Assembly: GCF_019145355.1 (NCBI RefSeq)
Contig: NZ_JAHSTY010000002.1
Coordinates: 310,001 to 374,000, forward strand
Length of the DNA stretch: 64,000 nucleotides
Direction of reading: 5' to 3'
From: Pseudomonas azadiae
GTDB lineage: Bacteria > Pseudomonadota > Gammaproteobacteria > Pseudomonadales > Pseudomonadaceae
The notes beneath the pieces were generated by a model. It did not search any database, had not been told where the DNA came from, and saw only the letters and a list, made by a program, of their open reading frames with translations. Position numbers and translations under genes: made by a program. Positions 26,853 through 35,615 of this stretch are shown here, in pieces (within the stretch, counting starts at the first letter, position 1; each line of letters starts with the position of its first letter).

Positions 26853-27071
26853 ATGATCTCAAACCTCGTCAAAGTCGCAGTGATCACCGGCACGTTGCTG
26901 TTGAGCGCCTGTTCATCCTCACCCGCCGTGAGCAGTGACCCGTGTTTTTCAGGTGGATGCCAGGCATTTGGGGACCACAGCCCCAGCAAAGCCGCCAAGA
27001 TGAATTTCGGTGGCAGTGGGCTAGGGAGTAGTTATGGGGAGTATGGGGCGGGGTTGTTGCATGATGATTGA
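26853..27071 (+). CDS. Small lipoprotein
   Basis: A 72-residue protein with a lipoprotein signal: MISNLVKVAVITGTLLLSAC, lipobox LLSAC with Cys20 as the modified residue, followed by SSSP. The short mature part is Gly/Ser-rich with two Cys (DPCFSGGCQAFGDHSPSK). There is no conserved domain I recognise. The start was chosen because the signal peptide begins there; an upstream in-frame start at 26790 would bury the signal. Confidence 0.65.
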   Translation: MISNLVKVAVITGTLLLSACSSSPAVSSDPCFSGGCQAFGDHSPSKAAKMNFGGSGLGSSYGEYGAGLLHDD

Positions 27072-27078
27072 TGGGTGG

Positions 27079-27139
27079 TGGGTCAGTCATTGGGGTGGTG
27101 ACTGACCCATTGCTATCGGGGGCAAGCCCCCTCCCACAG
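27079..27139. repeat. REP unit of the gtgggagggggcttgcccc type
   Basis: GGGGGCAAGCCCCCTCCCAC at the right is a REP on the minus strand. The left contains an inverted GGTCAGTCA/TGACTGACC stretch, a REPIN whose second unit has decayed. It lies between the lipoprotein and MFS genes. Confidence 0.75.
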
Positions 27140-27169
27140 TTTTATCTCCAGTGAAGCAGGACGTGGGCG

Positions 27170-28357
27170 TTAGTGCCCACCCTTCATGCGGCGTGCAATC
27201 AGGTAGATGCCCAGCCCAACCAGCGCCGTAGCCGCGCCGATATACCCGGTGCTCGTCCACCCCAGCCCAGCCGTAATCGCCATCCCGCCAAACCACGGCC
27301 CCAACGCATTCGCCAGGTTAAACGCCGCATGGTTGGACGCCGCCGCCAGGCTTGGCGCTTCATGCGCAATATCCATCAGGCGGATTTGCAGTGGCGCAGC
27401 CATGGCGATCATGGTGCCGACCAGGCCGATACCCAGCAGTACGCCCCACAGTGAGCTGGCGGCGAAGGTGAAGAAGATCAGCACGGCCATCGACCACACC
27501 AGGATCCAGCCCATCGCCCGAAACTGCAGGCGATCAAACAGCTTGCCGCCGGCGATGTTGCCGATGATCCCGCCCATGCCAAACGCCGCCAGGCCAAATG
27601 GTATCCACTGGGGCGACACCTTGGTCACTTCCAGCATGGTCGGCGCCAGGTAGCTGAACACGCAGAACATCCCGGCAAAGCCAATCGCGCCAATGGCCAG
27701 GGCCATCCACACTTGCGGTTTGGTGAAGGCGCGCAGTTCCTTGCGCGGGTCGCTGCGTTGTTCGTCGTGGCGGTGGGGCACGAAGTGCCAGACCAGGGCG
27801 ATGGTGATGAGCGCGATCACGCTGACCAGGGCGAATGCCGAGCGCCAGCCCAGGTGTTGGCCGAGGAAGGTGGCGATGGGGTTGCCGAGCAGCATCGCCA
27901 GGGTCAGGCCCATCATCACGCGGGCGACGGCGCCGGCGCGTTTGTCGTTGGGCACCATGCTGGAGGCGACGACGGCGGCAATCCCGAAGTAGGCGCCGTG
28001 GGGCAGGCCGCTGATAAAGCGGAAGGCCACCAGTGAACCAAAGGTCGGGGTGAAGGCCGTTGCCAGGTTGCCCATGGCATACAGCCCCATCAACAGCAGC
28101 AGCAGATGTTTGCGCAGCAGCTTGGCGCCGAGGATGGCGAGCAGCGGGGCGCCGACCATTACGCCCAGCGCGTAGGCGCTGATGGCGTGGCCGACCTGAG
28201 GTTCGCTCAAACCCAGGTTCTGGGCGATGTCGGGCATCAGCCCCATGATGGCGAATTCACCGGTGCCGATCGCGAAAGCGCCCACGGCCATGGCAGCTTC
28301 CATTTTGGCGGCGCTGCGCGCGGGCAGCACGTGCCCGGATATTTGCTCAAGAGTCAT
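27170..28357 (-). CDS. MFS transporter, DHA1 family (AraJ/YdhP-like exporter)
   Basis: A 395-residue, 12-segment major facilitator. The N-terminus FAIGTGEFAIMGLMPDIAQNLGLSEPQVGHAISAYALGVMVGAPLLAI is the signature of the AraJ/YdhP subgroup. The central loop HFVPHRHDEQRSDPRKEL separates the two six-helix halves, and GAYFGIAAVVASSMVPNDKR lies in the loop after helix 4. The substrate cannot be read from sequence; relatives export sugars or drugs. The leader on the same strand carries a terminator-like hairpin and a glycine-riboswitch-like motif, suggesting ligand- or attenuation-based control. Confidence 0.88.
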   Translation of the reverse strand: MTLEQISGHVLPARSAAKMEAAMAVGAFAIGTGEFAIMGLMPDIAQNLGLSEPQVGHAISAYALGVMVGAPLLAILGAKLLRKHLLLLLMGLYAMGNLATAFTPTFGSLVAFRFISGLPHGAYFGIAAVVASSMVPNDKRAGAVARVMMGLTLAMLLGNPIATFLGQHLGWRSAFALVSVIALITIALVWHFVPHRHDEQRSDPRKELRAFTKPQVWMALAIGAIGFAGMFCVFSYLAPTMLEVTKVSPQWIPFGLAAFGMGGIIGNIAGGKLFDRLQFRAMGWILVWSMAVLIFFTFAASSLWGVLLGIGLVGTMIAMAAPLQIRLMDIAHEAPSLAAASNHAAFNLANALGPWFGGMAITAGLGWTSTGYIGAATALVGLGIYLIARRMKGGH

Positions 28358-28383
28358 GGAACGCTCTGTGTGGAGGGTGGCAC

Positions 28384-28420
28384 GAAAAGGCCGCCGCGGA
28401 TGCTACGCAAGCAGCGGCGA
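28384..28420 (-). terminator. Terminator-like hairpin in the MFS leader
   Basis: On the minus strand CGCCGC (28419-28414) pairs with GCGGCG (28397-28392) around an inner GCT/AGC stem and is followed by GCCTTTTCG. It lies between the riboswitch-like motif and the MFS start, where an expression platform would be. Confidence 0.55.
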
Positions 28421-28432
28421 AGGTGTCTAGAA

Positions 28433-28495
28433 CGACCTTTTGCCTGAGAGTTCCACGCCTGTGACCCCAGGTCGCGCCTGCCGGCCTTGACAGCG
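28433..28495 (-). promoter_or_regulatory. Degenerate glycine-riboswitch-like element upstream of the MFS gene
   Basis: The minus strand reads GGAACTCTCAGGCAAAAGG, which matches the highly conserved 3' segment of glycine aptamers (ACTCTCAGGCAAAAGGAC). Just upstream, GCCGGCAGGCGCGA sits where the aptamer's GCCGAAGGGGCAA normally lies, and between them CCTG and CAGG form a hairpin. CGACC (28475-28471) can pair with GGTCG (28437-28433). The 5' GGAGAG strand that should pair with CTCTC is missing, so the aptamer looks decayed or diverged to another ligand. Confidence 0.45.
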
Positions 28496-28782
28496 GCGGG
28501 TTAAAAGCCGCGATTTAGCGCTGTCAATTGGCCAAACGGCGCATAAACGCCGTTTGCCGTGATATTCTGCGCGCCGTCCTGGACCGGCCTCCCCGGGTGC
28601 GTACATCCGTATACGCCCCTGCGAGTGGCTGCCGCCCAGGTAGCTGAAGCCAATAATGATAAGAAGTCAGCGCAGAAGGGACATAAAAGTGAGGTCGATA
28701 CGTCGGCCTTGTGTGCCCACCCCGCGGCCTTGAAACACTCAGGGGCGCTAGGGCGGATGGCGTTTTATCATAGGTGCTACTG

Positions 28783-30429
28783 ATGTTTAAGAAAGTAAAC
28801 ACTGCCCTGCTGGGGCTGGCTTTGTCGATGGGGATCACGTCCGTTCACGCGGAAGAGGCAAAGAAAGTCGATGTGCTGCTGATCGGCGGCGGCATCATGA
28901 GTGCGACCCTGGGTGTCTGGCTCAACGAGCTGGAGCCGGGCTGGTCGATGGAAATGGTCGAGCGCCTCGACGGCGTGGCCGAAGAGAGCTCCAACGGCTG
29001 GAACAACGCCGGTACCGGTCACTCGGCCCTGGCCGAGCTGAACTACACCCCGGAAGACAAGAACGGCAACGTCGAGATCCCCAAGGCGGTCGAGATCAAC
29101 GAAGCGTTCCAGATCTCCCGTCAGTTCTGGTCCTGGCAAGTCCAGCAGGGCGTGCTGAAGAACCCGCGTTCTTTCATCAACTCCACACCGCACATGAGCT
29201 TTGTGTGGGGCGATGACAACATCAAGTTCCTGAAGAAACGCTACGAAGCCCTGCAAGCGAGCCCGCTGTTCGCCGGCATGCAGTACTCCGAAGACCCGGC
29301 GCAGATCGCCAAGTGGGTCCCGCTGATGATGGAAGGGCGTGACCCGAACCAGAAAATCGCGGCCACCTGGAGCCCGATCGGTACCGACGTGAACTTTGGC
29401 GAGATCACCCGCCAGTTCGTCGCGCACCTGCAAACCACGCCGAAGTTCGACCTGAAACTGTCGAGCGAAGTGCAGGACATTACCAAGAACGCCGACGGTT
29501 CGTGGCGTGTCAGCTACAAAAACCTCAAGGACGGCACCAAGACTGAAACCGACGCCAAGTTCGTGTTCATCGGCGCCGGCGGCGGTGCCCTGCACTTGCT
29601 GCAAAAGTCGGGCATTCCTGAGGGCAAGGAATACGCCGGTTTCCCTGTGGGCGGTTCGTTCCTGGTGACCGACAACCCTACCATCGCCGAGCAGCACCTG
29701 GCCAAGGCCTACGGTAAGGCTTCGGTGGGTTCGCCGCCGATGTCGGTTCCGCACCTGGACACCCGCGTGCTGGACGGCAAGCGCGTGATCCTGTTTGGCC
29801 CATTCGCAACCTTTTCGACCAAGTTCCTCAAGGAAGGCTCGTACCTGGACCTGCTGACCAGCACCACCACTCACAACATCTGGCCAATGACCAAAGTCGG
29901 TGTTCGTGAATACCCGCTGGTCGAGTACCTCGCCGGTCAACTGATGCTGTCGGACGACGACCGCTTCAAGGCGCTGCAAGAGTACTTCCCGAACGCCAAG
30001 CAGTCCGACTGGCGCCTGTGGCAAGCCGGTCAGCGCGTGCAGATCATCAAGCGTGACGAAGAGCAGGGCGGCGTCCTGAAACTTGGTACCGAAGTGGTCA
30101 GCTCCGCCGACAACTCCATTGCCGGCCTGCTGGGTGCATCGCCAGGCGCTTCCACCGCGGCTCCGATCATGCTGACCGTGCTGCAGAAAGTGTTCAAGGA
30201 CAAGGTGGCGAGCCCTGAGTGGCAGGCAAAACTGCACCAGATCGTACCGAGCTACGGCACCAAGCTGAACGACAGCCCTGAAGCTGTTGCCAAGGAATGG
30301 GCCTACACCGCCGGCGTGCTGCAACTGACGCCGCCGCCTGCGATCCCGCAAATGGCCGCGCCAAAGGCGACCGAGGCTGCCAAGCCTGCGGCTGCGCCGA
30401 GCAAGCCGGCGTCTGACCTGGCGCTGTAA
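28783..30429 (+). CDS. mqo: Malate:quinone oxidoreductase
   Basis: A 548-residue FAD enzyme that oxidises malate to oxaloacetate and passes electrons to quinone at the inner membrane. A signal-like N-terminus ([25 protein letters not shown]) precedes the FAD motif [14 protein letters not shown]. Conserved MQO blocks follow: [54 protein letters not shown] and [17 protein letters not shown]. The C-terminal tail is Ala/Pro-rich ([16 protein letters not shown]). The ATG at 28783 follows AGGTG; a GTG nine bases upstream is less likely. A strong terminator follows. Confidence 0.95.
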   Translation: MFKKVNTALLGLALSMGITSVHAEEAKKVDVLLIGGGIMSATLGVWLNELEPGWSMEMVERLDGVAEESSNGWNNAGTGHSALAELNYTPEDKNGNVEIPKAVEINEAFQISRQFWSWQVQQGVLKNPRSFINSTPHMSFVWGDDNIKFLKKRYEALQASPLFAGMQYSEDPAQIAKWVPLMMEGRDPNQKIAATWSPIGTDVNFGEITRQFVAHLQTTPKFDLKLSSEVQDITKNADGSWRVSYKNLKDGTKTETDAKFVFIGAGGGALHLLQKSGIPEGKEYAGFPVGGSFLVTDNPTIAEQHLAKAYGKASVGSPPMSVPHLDTRVLDGKRVILFGPFATFSTKFLKEGSYLDLLTSTTTHNIWPMTKVGVREYPLVEYLAGQLMLSDDDRFKALQEYFPNAKQSDWRLWQAGQRVQIIKRDEEQGGVLKLGTEVVSSADNSIAGLLGASPGASTAAPIMLTVLQKVFKDKVASPEWQAKLHQIVPSYGTKLNDSPEAVAKEWAYTAGVLQLTPPPAIPQMAAPKATEAAKPAAAPSKPASDLAL

Positions 30430-30441
30430 GCAACACGCAGT

Positions 30442-30481
30442 AAAAAGCCCGCTGAACCGGTGACGGTCAGCGGGCTTTTTT
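30442..30481 (+). terminator. Intrinsic terminator of mqo
   Basis: AAAAAGCCCGCTGA pairs with TCAGCGGGCTTTTT around ACCGGTGACGG, 13 bp after the mqo stop. Confidence 0.92.
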
Positions 30482-30512
30482 GTGCCCCGATTTTTACCGA
30501 AATCTGCTTTTC

Positions 30513-30644
30513 TGTGGCGAGCGGGCTTGCCCCGCGTTGGGCCGCGAAGCGGCCCCAAAACCATGCCGCAATTTGCCTGATTCGACGAGGCGGCTTTAAT
30601 GGGGCTGCTACGCAGCCCAACGCGGGGCAAGCCCGCTCGCCACA
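30513..30644. repeat. REPIN of the gcgagcgggcttgcc type
   Basis: TGTGGCGAGCGGGCTTGCCC at the left and its complement at the right, with inner arms GTTGGGCCGCGAAGCGGCCCC and GGGGCTGCTACGCAGCCCAAC. It lies between mqo and the LysR gene. Confidence 0.88.
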
Positions 30645-30667
30645 GTCATAACAAGCTCGCCGACGTT

Positions 30668-31504
30668 TCAGACCTTGAACTGCCTGACTTGCTCATGCAG
30701 ATGCAACGCAAGTGCATTGCTGCTATCGCACAGCAGGTACAGATGCTGCGCTTGCAGGGGCGGCAGTTCTTTCATTTCTACCAACCCCTCGCCCATGCGG
30801 CTGTGCTCCATCAGGCCCACCGCCACGCCGCTGCGCACACAGGCTTCAACCGCGAAGGTATTCGGGCTTTCCAGCAGCACCCGGTGATAAATCCCGTGAT
30901 CCTTCAACGCCTGCAAGGCCGCTGCCCGGTACGGGCAACCGGCGATGGGCACGGTGATGGGCAGCGGCGCGTTTGCAGGGTAGTTGAACTGCTCGGCGGC
31001 GACCCACAGCGGTTGCACAAACCCCAGTCGCTCGCCTTGTGCCAGCGGGTGTGTGCTGACCGTGATGGTCAGGTCCAGCTGGTTTGCCATGAACAGGTTC
31101 AGCAACTCACCGCTGGTGCGCGCTTCGACCTTCAGCTCCAGCAACGGATTGTCCGCAATCAATCTGGGCAAAAACTGCTGGATGAAGGCGGGCGCATAGG
31201 TGTCGGGTATCCCCAGGCGGATCTTGCCTTCCATGCGTTGCGGCATCAGTGAAATCAGCAGGCGGTCATGGCTCTTGAGAAACTCGGTGGTTTCGCCCAG
31301 CAGTTTCTTGCCGTACAGCGTCAGCTCCACGCCTTGGTTGCTGCGGCTGAACAGGCGTTGCCCGATCTGATCCTCAAGTTTCTGGATTTGTGTCGTCACG
31401 GTCGACGCGCTGCGATGCACATATTCAGCCGCCTCATTGAAACGCTGAAAGCGCGCCACGGCGTGAAAGGTGCGCAATAAATCGATATTCAGCTGCTTGG
31501 CCAT
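30668..31504 (-). CDS. LysR-family transcriptional regulator
   Basis: A 278-residue LTTR. The N-terminal winged helix is clear (NIDLLRTFHAVARFQRFNEAAEYVHRSASTVTTQIQKLEDQIGQRLFSR). The C-terminal effector domain runs from GKIRLGIPDTYAP to VAVGLMEHSRMGEGLVEMKELP. It is divergent from a DMT exporter gene with 97 bp between them. By LysR custom it probably controls that gene and itself; the ligand is unknown. Confidence 0.9.
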   Translation of the reverse strand: MAKQLNIDLLRTFHAVARFQRFNEAAEYVHRSASTVTTQIQKLEDQIGQRLFSRSNQGVELTLYGKKLLGETTEFLKSHDRLLISLMPQRMEGKIRLGIPDTYAPAFIQQFLPRLIADNPLLELKVEARTSGELLNLFMANQLDLTITVSTHPLAQGERLGFVQPLWVAAEQFNYPANAPLPITVPIAGCPYRAAALQALKDHGIYHRVLLESPNTFAVEACVRSGVAVGLMEHSRMGEGLVEMKELPPLQAQHLYLLCDSSNALALHLHEQVRQFKV

Positions 31505-31601
31505 GATTTCACTTTGCAGAATTGATTGTGCATATTATTCAAATATACAGAATCATGCGTGCGCCTTAGCCTTTAAGTCAACTTACAAGGCAGGAGGCGT
31601 C

Positions 31602-32501
31602 ATGAAGCGATCTACCCTGGGGCTATTCGCCGTGCAAGCGGCGTTTGTGTTGTCGTGGAGTTCAGGCTATATCGGCGCGAAGCTGGGCACCCAAGGCAGC
31701 GGCGCATTTAATCTGCTGTTCTGGCGGTTCCTGTTGGTCGCGGTGTGTCTGGGCCTGTACTTGAACGTCAGGTTGCTGCGGGTTTCGTGGGTGCTGATCC
31801 GCCACTACGCCATTATTGGTTTCCTGTCGCAGTTCCTTTACCTGAGCTGCATCTACGTAGCGATCCAGAATGGCTTGCCTCCCGGCATCGCTGCGATTAT
31901 CGCAGCGCTGCAGCCGTTGATGACGGCGGCGCTCTCGACGGGCAACGCCGCCGAACGCAGCGGCGGCTGGCAATGGGTGGGGCTGATGATCAGCTTCGCC
32001 GGGGTATCCATTGTTATCGCTGGCCAATATGGCAGCGGTGGTCGGGGTGTAAGCCTGGTGATGTACCTGTTGCCATTGGCCGCCGCCTTGGGGCTGACGC
32101 TTGCGACGTTGTATGAACGCCGCAGTGCACAGCGCCAGGAGGCGGGCCTGGTGCTGCCGCTGTTCATCCAATCGTTGCTGACCTTGATCGGCTTCACCGG
32201 CGCCGTGCTCTACACCGATACGTTGAGCATTCCCCATGAACCCGAGGTGCTGGTCTCGATTGTCTGGCTGACGGTGTTTTCCACCTTTGTCGCCTACTTG
32301 AGCCTGTGGATGTTGCTGCGGGTAATGACCGCCACCCATGTGGCTGCGTTGGTCTACCTGGAACCTCCCGTCACCCTGGTATGGGCAGCGTTGATGTTTG
32401 GCGACGTCATCCACGCATCAACCTACGCCGGCATGGCCGTGGTGGGCGCCGGGTTGCTGCTGGTGCGCTGCAAGCGACCGACCGTCGCGTGCACCTCTTG
32501 A
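31602..32501 (+). CDS. EamA/DMT-family transporter
   Basis: A 299-residue membrane protein with ten predicted segments in two EamA repeats: first repeat FVLSWSSGYIGAKLGTQGSGAFNLLFWRFLLVAVCLGLYL..., second from SLVMYLLPLAAALGLTLATLYERR to AALMFGDVIHASTYAGMAVVGAGLLLV. The family exports amino acids, metabolites or drugs. The ATG at 31602 has AGGAGG upstream. It is probably regulated by the divergent LysR protein. Confidence 0.88.
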   Translation: MKRSTLGLFAVQAAFVLSWSSGYIGAKLGTQGSGAFNLLFWRFLLVAVCLGLYLNVRLLRVSWVLIRHYAIIGFLSQFLYLSCIYVAIQNGLPPGIAAIIAALQPLMTAALSTGNAAERSGGWQWVGLMISFAGVSIVIAGQYGSGGRGVSLVMYLLPLAAALGLTLATLYERRSAQRQEAGLVLPLFIQSLLTLIGFTGAVLYTDTLSIPHEPEVLVSIVWLTVFSTFVAYLSLWMLLRVMTATHVAALVYLEPPVTLVWAALMFGDVIHASTYAGMAVVGAGLLLVRCKRPTVACTS

Positions 32502-32624
32502 GGCCTGCGGGTTCAGCAAGTAGACAGACACCGCCTGTTAAAAAGTACTCAGGGCCACGCAGGAGCGCGGCTGCGACAAGGGGGCTTTTTTACAGCAGTG
32601 GGCGTCAGCGCCCGAGGGTTTTGT

Positions 32625-32954
32625 ATGTTGTTACGTTATGCGGCATTGGCGGCCATGGTCGTCGCAGCATCCGGGTGTGTGCAAGAGCGCGTCGTGCATG
32701 AGCGCAGGCCGGTGCAACGTGAATACGTCGAGGTTGTCGCGCCGCAACCGCCGCCGGTGCAAGTGGTCGAAGTCGAGCCGGCGCCACGTTACGGCTATGT
32801 GTGGTCGCGCGGTTACTGGCGTTGGGAAGGCGGACGCTATGTGGCGGTGCATGGCCATTGGGAGCCGGTGCGCGAGGGTTATCGCTATGTGCATCCGCAC
32901 TGGGTGCAGCGTAACGACGGTTACCATTGGCAGGTGGGCGGCTGGATTCGGTGA
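32625..32954 (+). CDS. YXWGXW repeat-containing lipoprotein
   Basis: A 109-residue protein with a lipoprotein signal (MLLRYAALAAMVVAASGC, lipobox AASGC). The mature region is Pro/Val-rich and then contains the aromatic repeat pattern of YXWGXW proteins: GYVWSRGYWRWEGGRYVAVHGHWEPVREGYRYVHPHWVQRNDGYHWQVGGW. The function of this family is unknown; it is probably an envelope protein. GAGGG lies before the ATG, which follows the DMT gene by 123 bp. Confidence 0.82.
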   Translation: MLLRYAALAAMVVAASGCVQERVVHERRPVQREYVEVVAPQPPPVQVVEVEPAPRYGYVWSRGYWRWEGGRYVAVHGHWEPVREGYRYVHPHWVQRNDGYHWQVGGWIR

Positions 32955-33063
32955 ACCTTGGCTGGATTCGTCTTTGCCTGCCTGGAAACCGAACTTCACC
33001 CGACAGGAGGGCGCCGAGCTGATTGGCGCCCACATCCTGGGAGCGGCGGCGCATCGGTAGACC

Positions 33064-33459
33064 TCAAGCCAGTCGTTTCATGCCCGCTGCCTTGGCCGCG
33101 TTGACGTCGAAGGTTGCGGTGTATTCGCAGCCGGCCGCATGCGCGCAGCGCTCGATCAGGCAGTCGGCAAAGTCGGCCTTGCTCGCAATGAACTTGCGCA
33201 GTGCCTGCCAGATGATATCGGCGTGCTCCACGGTCAGTTCGCGCGTGTGCAACAGGGTTTCCAGCACCATCACCACGTCGCTCTTGGCCGATTGGTAGCA
33301 GGACTGCAGTACCCACACCAACTCCACAAGTGTCACCAGGCTGACAAAGCCCGGTGACGCGGCGGTAAGTGATTCGATCAGTTGGGACGCCTTGGCTGAT
33401 TGAGCGGGATCATCCTGGGTCACATAACGCACCAACACGTTAGTATCCAGGCCGATCAT
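33064..33459 (-). CDS. PIN-domain toxin (VapC-like)
   Basis: A 131-residue PIN domain: MIGLDTNVLVRYV with the first catalytic Asp (Asp5), a central Glu in LVTLVELVWVL, and ASKADFADCLIERCAHAAGCEYTATFD with the later acidic residues. VapC toxins are ribonucleases that often cut tRNA. The start overlaps the antitoxin stop by 4 bp (ATGA), the standard VapBC arrangement. Confidence 0.88.
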   Translation of the reverse strand: MIGLDTNVLVRYVTQDDPAQSAKASQLIESLTAASPGFVSLVTLVELVWVLQSCYQSAKSDVVMVLETLLHTRELTVEHADIIWQALRKFIASKADFADCLIERCAHAAGCEYTATFDVNAAKAAGMKRLA

Positions 33460-33698
33460 CGCGCTTTTGCTCCCTGGGCCGCGATGGCGCTGTTCATGTC
33501 TTCGATGGACACAGCCTTGGCCGGCTTGCGGATCAGCCCCTTCAGGTCCAGGACGGTTTTGCTCGCGGCAATGATGGAAAACTTGCCGTCTTCCATTTCG
33601 ACAAATTCCACCCGGTCGCCTGCCTCCAGGCCCAGGGCAGTCCGGACCTGGACAGGGATGGTGATTTGCCCTTTTGAAGTGAGTGTGGCGGTTGCCAT
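33456..33698 (-). CDS. AbrB/MazE-type antitoxin (VapB-like)
   Basis: An 80-residue protein. MATATLTSKGQITIPVQVRTALGLEAGDRVEFVEMEDGKFSII is a SpoVT/AbrB swapped-hairpin DNA-binding domain; the C-terminal tail (LIRKPAKAVSIEDMNSAIAAQGAKAR) should occupy the toxin's active site. The ATG at 33698 has GGAG upstream; a Met five codons earlier is possible. A 9-bp perfect inverted repeat lies just upstream. Confidence 0.87.
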   Translation of the reverse strand: MATATLTSKGQITIPVQVRTALGLEAGDRVEFVEMEDGKFSIIAASKTVLDLKGLIRKPAKAVSIEDMNSAIAAQGAKAR

Positions 33699-33720
33699 AG
33701 TGAAGATCTCCATCGTGATA

Positions 33721-33742
33721 TTCCTTACCTTAGGGTAAGGAA
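33721..33742. promoter_or_regulatory. Palindromic operator of the vapBC-like module
   Basis: TTCCTTACC (33721-33729) and GGTAAGGAA (33734-33742) are exact inverse copies separated by TTAG. The element ends 23 bp before the antitoxin start, the usual place for an AbrB-type antitoxin to bind its own promoter. Confidence 0.8.
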
Positions 33743-33885
33743 TGACAGAGGACAATATCCGTTGGTCCATAGATTGCTCGCAGAGGTGGGTGCGGGAAAC
33801 AGTAAAAACCCTAGACCGGGTTCCTGATCTTCACACCCTCGGCCGCGCCCCAAACAGATACAAACTATGACCGACCGCCGCTGGC

Positions 33886-35259
33886 TTACTGCACCACGCG
33901 GTAGCACGGCACATACGCCGCGCCGCCTGGCAACTTCATGCGGTGCTGGGCGACAAACGCCTTCAGCAGCTCATCCAGCGGTTTCATGATCGCCGGGTCA
34001 CCGTGAATCTGGTACGGGCCGTTCTCCTCGATCAGGCGAATCCCCTTGTCCTTCACGTTACCCGCCACGATCCCGGAGAACGCGCGGCGCAGGTTGGCCG
34101 CCAGCTCATGGGGTGGCAGCGCGTGGCTCAGTTGCAGGCCGGCCATGTTTTCGTGGGTCGGGTCGAACGGGCGCTGGAAGCCTTCATCGATCTTCAGCAG
34201 CCAGTTGAAGTGAAAAGCGTCGTTGCGCTCGCGGCGGAACTGCTTCACCGCCTTGAGGCCGGCGGTCATCTGGCGCGCCACTTCGGCCGGGTCGTCAATG
34301 ATGATCTGATAGTGTGCCTGCGCGGCCGCGCCCAGTGTCGCGCCGACGAAGGCGTGCAGTTGCTGCAGGTACGGCGCTGCGTCTTTCGGCCCCGTGAGAA
34401 TGACCGGGAACGGCAGGTCGCGGTTGTCCGGGTGCATGAGGATGCCGAGCAGGTACAGGAACTCTTCAGCGGTGCCGGCGCCGCCGGGGAAGATGATGAT
34501 GCCGTGGCCGACACGTACGAAAGCTTCCAGGCGTTTTTCGATGTCCGGCAGAATCACCAGTTCATTGACGATCGGGTTCGGCGCTTCGGCGGCGATGATG
34601 CCCGGCTCCGTCAGCCCCAGGTAACGCCCGCCAGTGATGCGTTGCTTGGCGTGGGAAATGGTCGCGCCTTTCATCGGACCTTTCATCACGCCAGGGCCGC
34701 AGCCGGTGCACACGTCGAGGCTGCGCAGGCCCAGCTCGTGGCCGACCTTCTTGGTGTATTTGTATTCTTCGGTATTGATCGAGTGCCCACCCCAGCACAC
34801 CACGATCTTCGGCTCCACGCCCGGGCGCAGCGTACGGGCGTTGCGCAGCAGGTGGAACACGTAGTCGGTGATGCCCTGGGAATTGCTCAGGTCGATGCGC
34901 TGGCTGTCCAGCTCGTTCTCGGTGTAGACGATGTCGCGCAGGGCGCTGAACAGCATTTCGCGGGTGCTGGCGATCATTTCGCCATCGACGAAGGCGTCGG
35001 CCGGGGCGTTCAGCAGTTCCAGGCGCACGCCGCGGTCCTGCTGGTGGATACGTACTTCAAAATCCTTGTAGGCATCCAGGATGGTCTTGGCGTTATCGAT
35101 GTGCGCGCCGGTGTTGAGGATCGCCAGGGCGCACTGCCGAAACAGCGTGTAGATGCTGCCGCTGCCGGCTTCGCTCAGTTGCTGGACTTCACGTTGGGAC
35201 AGGGTTTCGAGGCTGCCCTTGGGGCTGACGGAGGCATTGATGACTTGACGTTGGGGCAT
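33886..35259 (-). CDS. ppnN: Pyrimidine/purine nucleotide 5'-monophosphate nucleosidase PpnN
   Basis: A 457-residue protein of the same length class as E. coli PpnN (YgdH). It cleaves nucleoside monophosphates into base and ribose 5-phosphate, and in E. coli is controlled by (p)ppGpp. The central Rossmann-like LOG domain carries IVVCWGGHSI, CTGCGPGVMKGPMKGA and the active-site motif IIIFPGGAGTAEEFLYLLGIL. N- and C-terminal flanking domains are present. The ATG at 35259 follows AAGGAACCGGA; the frame continues 36 bp upstream. Confidence 0.93.
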   Translation of the reverse strand: MPQRQVINASVSPKGSLETLSQREVQQLSEAGSGSIYTLFRQCALAILNTGAHIDNAKTILDAYKDFEVRIHQQDRGVRLELLNAPADAFVDGEMIASTREMLFSALRDIVYTENELDSQRIDLSNSQGITDYVFHLLRNARTLRPGVEPKIVVCWGGHSINTEEYKYTKKVGHELGLRSLDVCTGCGPGVMKGPMKGATISHAKQRITGGRYLGLTEPGIIAAEAPNPIVNELVILPDIEKRLEAFVRVGHGIIIFPGGAGTAEEFLYLLGILMHPDNRDLPFPVILTGPKDAAPYLQQLHAFVGATLGAAAQAHYQIIIDDPAEVARQMTAGLKAVKQFRRERNDAFHFNWLLKIDEGFQRPFDPTHENMAGLQLSHALPPHELAANLRRAFSGIVAGNVKDKGIRLIEENGPYQIHGDPAIMKPLDELLKAFVAQHRMKLPGGAAYVPCYRVVQ

Positions 35260-35615
35260 TCCGGTTCCTTGAAAGCGCAGCCACCGCGCCCGCAAGGGGC
35301 CGCGATAGCTTGAGAAGGGTGGGCGCCGAATTCGGTCGCACGAGACGGATATTTACCTCAGGCGCAAGGCCGAGCGCAAATACCGTCCAGCACCATCATG
35401 CCGCAGAACCCACTGAATCAGCTTCCAGTTTTTGTAGAAAAACCGACGCAGGGTAATGACCTTTGCACCCGATCCTGCGTTTCGGCGATTGAATTTTGTA
35501 ATCAGAAGATTTGCGACTATCGTGACGCTTCGGTTTTTTGGACGTCATAGACCGGTACGATTGAAGTTGAATGGCCACCACTGGCCTTCGGCACCTTGGA
35601 AGAGGCAGAAATTTT
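35260..35615. other. Divergent intergenic region between ppnN and fabV
   Basis: 356 bp with no supported gene. It must hold both promoters. The stretch before fabV is AT-rich around 35486-35515 (gattgaattttgtaatcag). No strong palindrome or terminator is seen. Confidence 0.35.
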
